DNA of 64,000 nt. Origin: Planktosalinus sp963975935. GTDB taxonomy: Bacteria; Bacteroidota; Bacteroidia; Flavobacteriales; Flavobacteriaceae. Positions 15,752-23,242 of this stretch are shown piece by piece (within the stretch, counting starts at the first letter, position 1; each line of letters opens with the position of its first letter). Both the position numbers and the translations under genes were made by a program. The notes under the pieces were generated by a model. It saw nothing but the letters and a program-made list of their open reading frames with translations, searched no databases and was not told the origin of the DNA. The DNA is taken from contig CAXBIQ010000003.1 in assembly GCA_963975935.1 (NCBI GenBank), positions 62,001 to 126,000 on the forward strand, written 5' to 3'.

Positions 15752-16111
15752 TTATTCCAGTGTTGTAGCGATATAAATCAATTCAAATGAGATTGCCCAA
15801 TTCTTGACAAAGTGCATGGCTTCAAGCATAATGCTTTCCCGTTTCTTTAGTGTCCAGAATTTGTGAAGCATAAATGAGGCAATCGTTTAAAAAATACATA
15901 AACCAATAATACCAGGAACTATAAAATACCCAGTTATAATTGTCAATCCCCCTGCAATGAGTAGCAATCCACTTAAAATCACCATTAGTTTTGGGGCGAT
16001 CAAAGAGCGCTTTTCAGCATATTCTTTTAAAATGTGGGTATTATAAAAGTGGTTTACCCCGTTTAAGAGAAAAAACATACCCAAGAGTATAAGTAGTATA
16101 TTTTTGATCAT
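15752..16111 (-). pseudogene. DoxX-like membrane protein with in-frame nonsense codon
   Basis: The first 74 codons encode MIKNILLILLGMFFLLNGVN, then HFYNTHILKEYAEKRSLIAP and two more hydrophobic helices, ending at a TAA at 15887-15889. Reading straight on in the same frame gives 44 more residues (TIASFMLHKFW, MLEAMHFVKNWAISFELIYI) before a second TAA at 15752. That second part is the expected C-terminus of small four-helix DoxX-type proteins, so the gene is a 119-residue protein split by one stop codon. A single base change (for example TTA to TAA) would explain it. The family are inner-membrane proteins with links to oxidative stress. It is the last gene of the minus-strand operon with the GNAT and YjdI genes (6 bp gap). 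A sequencing error is the alternative. Confidence 0.75.
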
Positions 16112-16117
16112 TTTGTT

Positions 16118-16396
16118 TTAAAGAACATCCCTTATTTCTTTTATTTTTTCAAACATCGCTTTTGCAAACGGACACAACGGAATAATTTTTAATTTGTTTT
16201 CACGAGCATAATCTACAGCTGTTATGACCATTTGTTTTCCCACACCCCGACCGTTAAATTCCGGTTTAACTTCAGTGTGGTCAATGATGAATTTCTCTTT
16301 TCCCGCCCATGAATAGGTCATTCTGCCGGCTTCTTTTTTATCTGATACGGCTTTAAAAAAACCTTTGTTCTCTCTGTTAATCTGTTGAATTTCCAT
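16118..16396 (-). CDS. Small GNAT-family N-acetyltransferase (YjdJ type)
   Basis: This 92-residue protein is a minimal acetyltransferase. It shows MTYSWAGKEKFIIDHTEV, the acetyl-CoA pyrophosphate-binding EFNGRGVGKQMVITAVDYA (residues about 45-63), and the terminal KIIPLCPFAKAMFEK. These match the small COG2388/YjdJ group rather than full-length GNATs. It is 4 bp downstream of the YjdI gene and 6 bp upstream of the interrupted DoxX gene, so one operon. The same YjdI-YjdJ pairing is known from E. coli. The acetyl acceptor is unknown. Confidence 0.85.
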   Translation of the reverse strand: MEIQQINRENKGFFKAVSDKKEAGRMTYSWAGKEKFIIDHTEVKPEFNGRGVGKQMVITAVDYARENKLKIIPLCPFAKAMFEKIKEIRDVL

Positions 16397-16400
16397 AGTT

Positions 16401-16616
16401 CTACATGTTTTTCTTATAACTTAATGCTCCTGAGGGACATTTGCTCACTTGATTCATCAACGCTTCTGAAGTGGCGTTTTCAATTTTTATCCACGGCCGT
16501 TCTTTTGGATTATAAACTTCAGGCAAGGTTTTAACGCATATCCCGGCATGGGTACACAATTCCGGTTTCCAGAAAATGGTGATTTCGCCGTTTGAGTATT
16601 CATTGACTTTTTCCAT
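16401..16616 (-). CDS. YjdI-type mono-cluster iron-sulfur protein
   Basis: The 71-residue protein shows the Fer4_19 (YjdI) pattern: CTHAGICVKTLPEVYN (Cys21, Cys27), RPWIKIENA, and KCPSGALSY near residue 60. Only three cysteines and one histidine are available as cluster ligands, as is usual in this family. It probably carries one [4Fe-4S] cluster and serves as an electron carrier or sensor of unknown partner. It is the first gene of the minus-strand set with the GNAT and DoxX genes. The 125 bp upstream (16617-16741) contains a low-complexity repeat tract and no obvious promoter. Confidence 0.85.
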   Translation of the reverse strand: MEKVNEYSNGEITIFWKPELCTHAGICVKTLPEVYNPKERPWIKIENATSEALMNQVSKCPSGALSYKKNM

Positions 16617-16673
16617 AATTTATAAAGATTTTTAATTGAATTATTATTAGTTACCCCTCATCAGAACCAACAT

Positions 16674-16755
16674 ATCTCTATTTTACTCTATTTTCTCTCA
16701 TCCATAACCTCAAAAACTCACATTTCACCACTCACCTCTATTTACTCACTACTAT
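16674..16755. repeat. Degenerate low-complexity repeat between yjdI and the NamZ gene
   Basis: The plus strand repeats CTCTATTTTACTCTATTTT and CTCACATTTCACCACTCACC, units of about 7-11 nt. On the minus strand this reads as variants of GTGAGTGGTGAAATGTGAG. It runs through the NamZ stop codon, so the last residues of that protein (YSSE) are encoded by it. Similar degenerate tracts occur between genes in other Bacteroidota, to my recollection. Confidence 0.5.
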
Positions 16756-18082
16756 AAATCATATACTTCTTTCTAATGGTATCATACCTCTCCAGGCCTT
16801 CTTTCCAGCTTAATCTAATTTCATTTGGAGTCAAACCTTGTTCAATCTGTTCTTGGAGTCTTTTTGTCCCCGCAAGTGTTGTAAAGAAATTTGTGAAAAA
16901 TGACGGTTGTTTTCCTAAATCATCGTAAGCTTCAATAAGCCATTGCAGATTGATGTGGTCTATCATGCCTGCATTGCTCAGGTCCTTTCCATAACACAAT
17001 TGCCCGTTAAACTTCGGGCTTTTGGCCCCTTCATTCGGTTGCGGGGTAAAGGTAAATGTATATTTCTCCCTGGGAAGGTTAGGGCTTCCAAACACCTGAA
17101 ATTGCTTACTGGTGCCACGGCCTTCACTTAAGGGTGTACCTTCAAAAAAACATAAACTTGGGTACAGGTTAATTGCCTGGTCATTGGGCAGGTTGGGTGA
17201 AGGCTTTATGGGTAATGAATAAAAAGTTGACCGGGTGTATTCTTTTACGAGTACAATCTCCAATTCGCACTGTGTTCCGTTTTCAAGCCAGCCCTCGCCG
17301 TTGATCATTTGGGCGTATTCGGCGATGGTCATTCCATGTACAACGGGAACGGGATGCATACCTACAAAACTTTTGTGTTCAGCTTCCAATATGGGTCCGT
17401 CGATATAATGGATATTAGGGTTGGGCCTGTCAAGGATTAAAAGTGGAATACCCGCTTCAGCACAGGCTTCCATAACATAATGAAGGGTTGAAATATAGGT
17501 GTAAAAACGTGCCCCCACATCCTGAATGTCAAAAATCATGACATCCAGACCTTTCATTTGTTCGGGAGTAGGTTTTTTATTGTTTCCGTAAAGGGAAATA
17601 AGGGGCAAACCGGTTCTGATATCCTTTCCGTCTTTAATTACTTCCCCGGCGTCTGCAGTTCCCCTGAAACCATGCTCTGGGGCAAAAACTTTTGTAACCT
17701 GGATCTTGTGTGCCAAAAGCGAATCAACCAAATGGGTGCGTTTGCTGAACAGCCACTTTTGCGTTTGGCGTTGTTTGTATGATTTACTGTTTTCGTCATA
17801 GTAATCCTCCATGAAGATAAAATTCTCAGACCTGAAAACTACTGTGGTTTGGTTTGCAACAATGCCTACGCGCTTATTCCTCAGCGAAGGGAGGTAAGCT
17901 GAAGTTTGATTGGCACCCACTACAGGGTATGAAGCTACTTCGCTTTCTTCAAACGTGGTTTCGACTTCAAAATTCTTTTCCTGGCCTTTGCAGGAAAAAG
18001 AAATGAAGACCATTCCCATCAAAAATAAAGTGGTATTTTTGAACCTAAACAAAGATTGAAGATTGAATTTTGAGTTTTTCAT
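16742..18082 (-). CDS. namZ: DUF1343 exo-beta-N-acetylmuramidase (NamZ-like) lipoprotein
   Basis: The 446-residue protein has an SpII signal ending FISFSC (Cys31). The DUF1343 domain follows: LRNKRVGIVANQTTV, FAPEHGFRGTADAGEVI, DVMIFDIQDVGARFYTY, LDRPNPNIHYIDGP and SLCFFEGTPLSEGRGTSKQF. NamZ enzymes release terminal N-acetylmuramic acid from the non-reducing end of peptidoglycan fragments, so this is a wall-recycling or scavenging enzyme exposed in the envelope. Its first 20 bp overlap head-to-head with the start of a divergent ABC-permease gene. An internal start at residue 18 would remove the overlap but leave a signal peptide too short to be convincing. Confidence 0.85.
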   Translation of the reverse strand: MKNSKFNLQSLFRFKNTTLFLMGMVFISFSCKGQEKNFEVETTFEESEVASYPVVGANQTSAYLPSLRNKRVGIVANQTTVVFRSENFIFMEDYYDENSKSYKQRQTQKWLFSKRTHLVDSLLAHKIQVTKVFAPEHGFRGTADAGEVIKDGKDIRTGLPLISLYGNNKKPTPEQMKGLDVMIFDIQDVGARFYTYISTLHYVMEACAEAGIPLLILDRPNPNIHYIDGPILEAEHKSFVGMHPVPVVHGMTIAEYAQMINGEGWLENGTQCELEIVLVKEYTRSTFYSLPIKPSPNLPNDQAINLYPSLCFFEGTPLSEGRGTSKQFQVFGSPNLPREKYTFTFTPQPNEGAKSPKFNGQLCYGKDLSNAGMIDHINLQWLIEAYDDLGKQPSFFTNFFTTLAGTKRLQEQIEQGLTPNEIRLSWKEGLERYDTIRKKYMIYSSE

Positions 18083-19298
18083 AGCAAAACGGATTATACG
18101 GTCTAAGGACTATAAAAGTAGTGTATCGGCACCAATTATAAAAATTGCAATTACCGCCATTGCTTTGGGCATTATTATGATGCTGGTTTCCATCGCGACC
18201 GGCGTGGGCCTGCAACAAAAGGTGCGTGAAAAAGTGTCTGCTTTTAACGGTGATATTATCATATCCAATTTTGACACCAATTTTTCGCGAGACTCCCAAA
18301 ACCCCATTTCAAAAAACCAGGAATTTTATCCTGATTTTGAAGAGGTACCTCAAATCAAGCACATACAGGTCTCAGCACTGAAGGGTGGAATCATTCGAAC
18401 AGCAACCGACTTTGAAGGGGTAGTTGTAAAAGGTGTGGGAGATGATTATAACTGGCAGTTTTTTGAGGAATATCTTGTGGAGGGACGTTTGCCGGACTTT
18501 TCGGGAGATTTGAATTCAGATATTATACTCTCATCCTATATTGCAAACAGGCTTCAGCTTTCCCTGGGGGATAGGGTTGTAACCTATTTTCTGGATGAAG
18601 ATTTGGAAAAGGAACCCCGGCCGGTAGGTTTTAGTCTGGTGGGGATTTACAACAGCGGCTTTCAGGAATTTGATGAGAGCTATCTCATTGCAGACATAAG
18701 GCACATTCAACGTCTCAATCGCTGGGAGGAAGACCAGATTGGAGCCTTTGAGCTTTTTGTCAATGATTTTGATAAGATAGAAGAAATTGGCAATGAAGTG
18801 TATTATAATGTGGATTCAACTTTGGATACCCAAACCATCCGAAACAAATACTTTTCCATTTTTGAATGGCTCGATTTGTTTGATTTCAACATTGCTCTCA
18901 TCATTGGGATTATGATCCTTGTGGCGGGCATTAATATGATTACAGCCTTGCTGGTTTTAATTCTGGAACGCACCAAAATGATCGGTATTTTAAAATCACT
19001 GGGCAGTTCAAACTGGAGTATCAGGAAAGTTTTTATTTACAATGCGGTGTATCTTATTGGCGTAGGCCTTTTCTGGGGAAATTTAATTGGTATCGGGTTG
19101 CTTCTGGCACAAAAGCATTTTAAACTTTTCCCACTCAATCCTGAAACCTATTATGTTACCGAAGCCCCGGTATATCTTGATTTGGGCTATATTTTAATGC
19201 TTAACGCCGGTACTTTCTTATTGTGTTTGTTGATGCTGTTGATTCCGTCTTATATCATCACCAAGATTTCACCGGTGAAGGCCATCAGGTTTGAGTAA
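18063..19298 (+). CDS. ABC transporter permease, LolE/FtsX-like
   Basis: The start is a TTG at 18063. It is supported by family-like N-terminal sequence beginning immediately (NFEFFIAKRIIRSKDYKSSV). The 411-residue protein has one N-terminal helix (about 26-48), a large periplasmic MacB-type domain (VSAFNGDIIISNFDTNF onward), and three C-terminal helices. These three lie near residues 278-300, 322-345 and 373-398, with the FtsX-like LVLILERTKMIGILKSLGSSNW between. This is the architecture of LolC/E-type permeases that extract lipoproteins from the inner membrane, or of MacB-type exporters. No ATPase gene is adjacent. The 5' end overlaps the divergent NamZ gene by 20 bp. Confidence 0.85.
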   Translation: MNFEFFIAKRIIRSKDYKSSVSAPIIKIAITAIALGIIMMLVSIATGVGLQQKVREKVSAFNGDIIISNFDTNFSRDSQNPISKNQEFYPDFEEVPQIKHIQVSALKGGIIRTATDFEGVVVKGVGDDYNWQFFEEYLVEGRLPDFSGDLNSDIILSSYIANRLQLSLGDRVVTYFLDEDLEKEPRPVGFSLVGIYNSGFQEFDESYLIADIRHIQRLNRWEEDQIGAFELFVNDFDKIEEIGNEVYYNVDSTLDTQTIRNKYFSIFEWLDLFDFNIALIIGIMILVAGINMITALLVLILERTKMIGILKSLGSSNWSIRKVFIYNAVYLIGVGLFWGNLIGIGLLLAQKHFKLFPLNPETYYVTEAPVYLDLGYILMLNAGTFLLCLLMLLIPSYIITKISPVKAIRFE

Positions 19299-19299
19299 A

Positions 19300-19333
19300 A
19301 AAGAATGGGCTTACCAATGTAAGCCCATTCTTT
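19300..19333. terminator. Bidirectional terminator between permease and lipocalin genes
   Basis: A 14-bp perfect inverted repeat (AAAGAATGGGCTTA and its complement) surrounds the 6-nt loop CCAATG. It has A/T-rich flanks on both sides and lies between two convergent genes, so it can serve both strands. Confidence 0.75.
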
Positions 19334-19356
19334 AGAATTTTTACCTGTAAAGAAAA

Positions 19357-19800
19357 TTATATTTTATTAAGAACGGAAATAAAAACAAATGTTTCACCTT
19401 CAAATTCTTCAGTTACTTTAATCTTTAGAGTAGTGTTGTTCAGAGTTAAGATCTCAACGATACCTGATTCACCATTGGCAGTTATGTTTAAATTTTGGCC
19501 TGATATTGAATAAGTTGCTGTTTCTTCATCAGAATCACACTCATCATTAAAATCCAAAAAGTAGTATACTTGACTAGCAGTATTATCTGCCCTAAACTCA
19601 ATAAAATCTTTACCACATTCCGGGGCTTCGTTTTCATAGTCAACAAGAACTTCTGTTCCTCCTACGATACTACCTTCTTTGGAAAACTCCCATTTTCCAA
19701 CAATTTTTTCTTCATTTCCGCCACCGTTATCATCATCTTTGCTACATGAAACAAAAATTGAAGAAGATGCAATTACAAATAATACTAATAGTTTTTTCAT
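19357..19800 (-). CDS. Lipocalin-like lipoprotein
   Basis: This 147-residue lipoprotein has the signal MKKLLVLFVIASSSIFVSC (Cys19), followed by a SKDDDNGGG linker. A small beta-barrel of the bacterial lipocalin-like family follows, with the typical opener KIVGKWEFSKEG, the cysteine-bearing APECGKDFIEFRADNTASQVY and the strand ATYSISGQNLNI. In the Flavobacteriia many such proteins sit on the outer membrane with unknown ligands. It is a single gene with its own promoter at 19845-19852 and a strong shared terminator downstream. No ligand can be predicted. Confidence 0.8.
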   Translation of the reverse strand: MKKLLVLFVIASSSIFVSCSKDDDNGGGNEEKIVGKWEFSKEGSIVGGTEVLVDYENEAPECGKDFIEFRADNTASQVYYFLDFNDECDSDEETATYSISGQNLNITANGESGIVEILTLNNTTLKIKVTEEFEGETFVFISVLNKI

Positions 19801-19844
19801 TTTTTTTTTTGGTTTTAATTGTTTAGTTGAAAATTTTTCGCCGG

Positions 19845-19852
19845 CAAATGTA
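19845..19852 (-). promoter_or_regulatory. TAnnTTTG -7 promoter element for the lipocalin gene
   Basis: The plus strand reads CAAATGTA, which is TACATTTG on the minus strand. It lies 44 bp upstream of the lipocalin ATG at 19800. Confidence 0.45.
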
Positions 19853-19883
19853 TATTTTAAATTTCCAAATAAAAAATTTGTTT

Positions 19884-20564
19884 TTAGCTTTTAAACGGCG
19901 ACCTTTCATTATGGGCTTTCATCGCTTTAAAGCACAGGCGGATGCTGATGGCGAGCCCCACAAATGATAAAAACCAAAAGGCAGGATAACTTTGCTGCAT
20001 CAAAAAGAAGTTATAGAGTCCGTGAAGGGCAATGGCAGCAAGCAGCCCTTTTAATTTATATGCTTTTGCCTTGTTTTTGTGTTTCCAGGCAAGTCCGAAA
20101 TAGTAGCCCATAATAATACCGAAACTGGCATGGGCCGGAACCGCGGTAAACATTCTTAAAATACCTACTTCCATACCGCCATCCATCACATATAAAATGT
20201 TTTCAATACCGGCAAACCCGAGACTGATAATGGCTCCATAAACAATACCGTCAAAGGGTTCATTGAATTCCTTTTGACGATAGGCATAAAACCTGAGAAC
20301 TAAAAATTTGGCAAACTCTTCAGCAAAAGCGACTACAAGCAAGGCAAAAACAGCTACAGAAATGATATTTTGATAATCAACTTGAATAAGCTTTCCCAGG
20401 CTTAGGGACATAATCACTGCCGGGATGGCACACAAAACCCCCAGCATAAAACTGATTAACATATGCTTCAACGGTTCCCGGTCATACTTGTCCCTTAGCC
20501 AGATAAACAAACCAATCACCGCTCCCGGCGCCAATGCTAAACCTATTAAAAAGAGTACATCCAT
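19884..20564 (-). CDS. PrsW-type intramembrane glutamic protease
   Basis: The 226-residue polytopic membrane protein has about seven hydrophobic helices. The PrsW/CPBP-like catalytic residues are visible: AEEFAKFLVLR (E82, E83, K86), GFAGIENILY (E121, N122) and AVPAHASFGI (H145). In Bacillus, PrsW performs site-1 cleavage of an anti-sigma factor; here the substrate is unknown and no anti-sigma gene is adjacent. It follows the M14 peptidase gene on the same strand (42 bp gap occupied by a G-rich inverted repeat), so the two are probably separate transcripts or partly attenuated. Confidence 0.85.
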   Translation of the reverse strand: MDVLFLIGLALAPGAVIGLFIWLRDKYDREPLKHMLISFMLGVLCAIPAVIMSLSLGKLIQVDYQNIISVAVFALLVVAFAEEFAKFLVLRFYAYRQKEFNEPFDGIVYGAIISLGFAGIENILYVMDGGMEVGILRMFTAVPAHASFGIIMGYYFGLAWKHKNKAKAYKLKGLLAAIALHGLYNFFLMQQSYPAFWFLSFVGLAISIRLCFKAMKAHNERSPFKS

Positions 20565-20570
20565 AAAAAA

Positions 20571-20600
20571 AGCCCCCTCTTTTGGAGGGGGTTGGGGGAG
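20571..20600. repeat. G/C-rich inverted repeat between M14 peptidase and PrsW genes
   Basis: CCCCCTC (20573-20579) pairs with GAGGGGG (20585-20591) around a TTTTG loop, followed by a second G-run (TTGGGGGAGG). It resembles the dispersed GCCCCCT...GAGGGGGTTGGGGG intergenic elements common in Bacteroidota, and could act as a terminator. Confidence 0.55.
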
Positions 20601-20605
20601 GATAA

Positions 20606-23089
20606 TTAAAACACCACCACCTTATTATTGACAAAAAACAAACTGTTGACAAAAAACAGTTTCCCGTTTTCCCAGAAAGAACGAAACATAATATCATCCA
20701 CAAAGTAAACCACGCTGCCTCTTCCTATTTTGTGTTCACCAAATACCAGCGAATTTTTCAACCCCTTGAGGGCTTCTTCACCGGCAAAGCCGCTGACGCG
20801 CTCTGCATCCCCTTCTATATAAGCCACATTATAGCCCCCTTCTAAAAATCCGTAGGAACTGCTTCCGGCTTTGAGTGTAAAGTAGTTTTCACCATACCCA
20901 AAAGCCAGCGGGTGGGATACATCCACTTTAGTTTTAAAGATGCTTCCGGTAATAAAGTTTTTTACACTTTCTTTTTCGCGTTGGTCGTAAGGAATTAAGA
21001 GGTCGGTTTCTGTTTTTTCTGCTTCTTCATCAGTGGTGTTGCTTTTTAGACCAAAACCATCCTTACCGGCAAACGTGCCCAGTGCGTTGTCAATGGCTAT
21101 TAACGTCCCGCCTTTGCTTACCCATTCCTTGATCTTGCCTAAAGCACTCTCATCAAGATAGCTTTGATAATACCCTGAGGGCAATACCAAAACATCAAAG
21201 GAATCCAAGGTGATGTTTTTAAAATAATCAGTGTCAACTGTGGTCACAGGGTAGTGTAGTTGTTGTTCAAAAAAGTGCCACAACGCTCCAAAACTGAGCG
21301 ATGAGGTATACTGACCTCTTAATAAGGCAACCTTGGGTGCATGTATGATTTTTACATCTGGCGAACCAAAATCTGTCCCGGTATCTGAAAAGCTGGTGAA
21401 TGAAGCAAATAGTTTTCTGTTGTGCTTATTGGCGATTTGCGTGACTTTTTCATTGAATTCCGGGTTGGTTCGGTTATCACTCTTAGTAATAACAAGACTT
21501 CCGCGATCAAAAGTTTCTCCGCTTACGCCAAATTTCTTTTCGCTAAAGCGCACTTTTATTCCCTCCTGAAGCAGTTCTGATAGAAAAGCGGCATCCTGCA
21601 TACTGTTCCATTTGGCTATGTATCCGGCTGCATTGTTGCCGGGTGTGTTGACATGTACTTTATTTGCCGGAGCTGTACCAGTGGTTACAAGGGTTGTGCT
21701 GGCAAGGGCATCCAATCCGTAAGCGTGTGGTAAATTCCAGGCTGTGATATCATAGGTTAACGGTGTGCTGAGCTTGGTTTCCGGCTCAAAAAGGGCTTGT
21801 ACCATTCTGCCTTTGGGCTGATTGGTGCTCACAACCAAGGCATTTTTCAGATCCATACTTCCGCTTTTGTTGGTTCCGTAATGAAAACCGGATGCCCTTC
21901 CGCTGTTAGCAAAACCGTATTTGATTTCGTGGAGGTCAAGTAACCTGGTCAAAGTCCGGACTTTATCGGTTTCGCCCTGAAGGACAAAACTTTTATATGT
22001 CAGGTTGGGCTGAAAGAATTTCTGGAATTCGGTATTGAGACTTTTAGCGTTTTTTGATGATATTTCAACTGTTGATAGTCCGGTTGTGGTTTGATGCTCT
22101 ACACGGTCCACTAGAGTAAGCTCATAGCCTTCGTCAGTGTCAATGCCAAGTCCGGCGCGACCGTGTCCCGCCTGCTCATAGGTCATTCCAATGGCACCCA
22201 TAAAAGTGGGGTAGGTGTCCCCATAACTGGGGTACAACAAATCAAAGCGCTCACGGGTAAAGAAAAGCCATCCGGCTTCATCAAAATACCTGGCGTGGTT
22301 CAAACCAATCTGCGTCTGGAAATCGCGCTGCCACGGTGATATAATTTCGTGAAAGGGTTCTGCAGCGGGTGCAAAGTAGTAAGGTTCGTTGATGCCCTGC
22401 TCGTGAAAATCGACGTGAATGTGTGGCATCCACTGGTTGTAAATTTTAAGGCGTTGTCTTGTTTCTACCTGAGTGGCCCACGCCCAGTCACGGTTAAGGT
22501 CAAAGAGGTAGTGGTTGGGACGCCCGCCGGGCCAGGGTTCCATATGTTCTGCAGCGAGTTGTGAAGGATTGTATGGGGTAGATTTCACCTGATTGTACCA
22601 GTTGACATAGCGGTCGCGGCCGTCAGGATTTAGATTAGGGTCTATAATTACGACCGTATTTTCAAGCCAGGATTTTTTTTCTGTAATGAGTTCATAGAGG
22701 GTTTGCATGGCCGCTTCAGCACTGGAAGCTTCGTTTCCGTGCACGTTGTAACTCAGCCAGACTATGGCAATCTCGGGATTGGCACTACCATCAGCCAGAC
22801 CTATTTGTTTCAGGTTATTGAGGCGAATGGTTTCTATGTTCCTCTGATTGTTTTCTGAAGTGACAACGGCATAGGTCAGTTTGCGTCTTTCGTTGGTTTG
22901 CCCATAATTCTTATAGGTCACGAGAGCACTGTTTTCAGCCACGTGGTTAAAGTAGTTGACAATATCAGCGTGGCGGGTGAATTGCGTTCCAATTTCATAA
23001 CCTAAAAATTCTGAAGGGGATTTGATGTTTTGAGCCAAGCCAAAACTAAAAACAAAAAGAAAAGTAACGGATGTAAATATATGTTTCAT
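20606..23089 (-). CDS. Secreted M14-family zinc carboxypeptidase
   Basis: A signal peptide (MKHIFTSVTFLFVFSFGLAQ) precedes an M14 domain at about residues 25-330. The zinc ligands are visible in WLSYNVHGNEASS (H117, E120) and MPHIHVDFHEQG (His223/225/229 region). PNLNPDGRDRYVNW marks the substrate pocket. The remaining 490 residues form accessory domains, including a class I glutamine-amidotransferase-like fold near residues 590-760 (FDVLVLPSGYYQSYLDES, GGTLIAIDNALGTF). This 827-residue architecture is a recognised Bacteroidota M14 type. It probably cleaves peptides in the periplasm or outside the cell. No T9SS sorting domain is seen. Confidence 0.85.
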   Translation of the reverse strand: MKHIFTSVTFLFVFSFGLAQNIKSPSEFLGYEIGTQFTRHADIVNYFNHVAENSALVTYKNYGQTNERRKLTYAVVTSENNQRNIETIRLNNLKQIGLADGSANPEIAIVWLSYNVHGNEASSAEAAMQTLYELITEKKSWLENTVVIIDPNLNPDGRDRYVNWYNQVKSTPYNPSQLAAEHMEPWPGGRPNHYLFDLNRDWAWATQVETRQRLKIYNQWMPHIHVDFHEQGINEPYYFAPAAEPFHEIISPWQRDFQTQIGLNHARYFDEAGWLFFTRERFDLLYPSYGDTYPTFMGAIGMTYEQAGHGRAGLGIDTDEGYELTLVDRVEHQTTTGLSTVEISSKNAKSLNTEFQKFFQPNLTYKSFVLQGETDKVRTLTRLLDLHEIKYGFANSGRASGFHYGTNKSGSMDLKNALVVSTNQPKGRMVQALFEPETKLSTPLTYDITAWNLPHAYGLDALASTTLVTTGTAPANKVHVNTPGNNAAGYIAKWNSMQDAAFLSELLQEGIKVRFSEKKFGVSGETFDRGSLVITKSDNRTNPEFNEKVTQIANKHNRKLFASFTSFSDTGTDFGSPDVKIIHAPKVALLRGQYTSSLSFGALWHFFEQQLHYPVTTVDTDYFKNITLDSFDVLVLPSGYYQSYLDESALGKIKEWVSKGGTLIAIDNALGTFAGKDGFGLKSNTTDEEAEKTETDLLIPYDQREKESVKNFITGSIFKTKVDVSHPLAFGYGENYFTLKAGSSSYGFLEGGYNVAYIEGDAERVSGFAGEEALKGLKNSLVFGEHKIGRGSVVYFVDDIMFRSFWENGKLFFVNSLFFVNNKVVVF

Positions 23090-23189
23090 AAATTATTTGT
23101 TGAAAAATGCTTTGTAATAAAGGCCATAAATCTACTAAAAACTAATGAACCTGAAGTAGCTTCCTCAAAAAATGATGTTATATAAAATA

Positions 23190-23222
23190 AAAAAAAGACT
23201 GCCTTTTCAGACAGTCTTTTTT
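23190..23222 (-). terminator. Terminator downstream of the OmpA gene
   Basis: AAAAAAGACTG (23191-23201) and CAGTCTTTTTT (23212-23222) form an 11-bp perfect stem with a 10-nt loop. It is followed on the minus strand by further T residues and lies 21 bp past the OmpA stop. Confidence 0.75.
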
Positions 23223-23242
23223 CCGTTTAAACACCCTCAAGT

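Noticed and set aside
18063..19298. Permease considered as FtsX, the partner of ftsE
   Set aside because: At 411 residues with a large periplasmic domain after helix 1, and far from ftsE, it fits the LolC/E or MacB class better than FtsX of about 290 residues.
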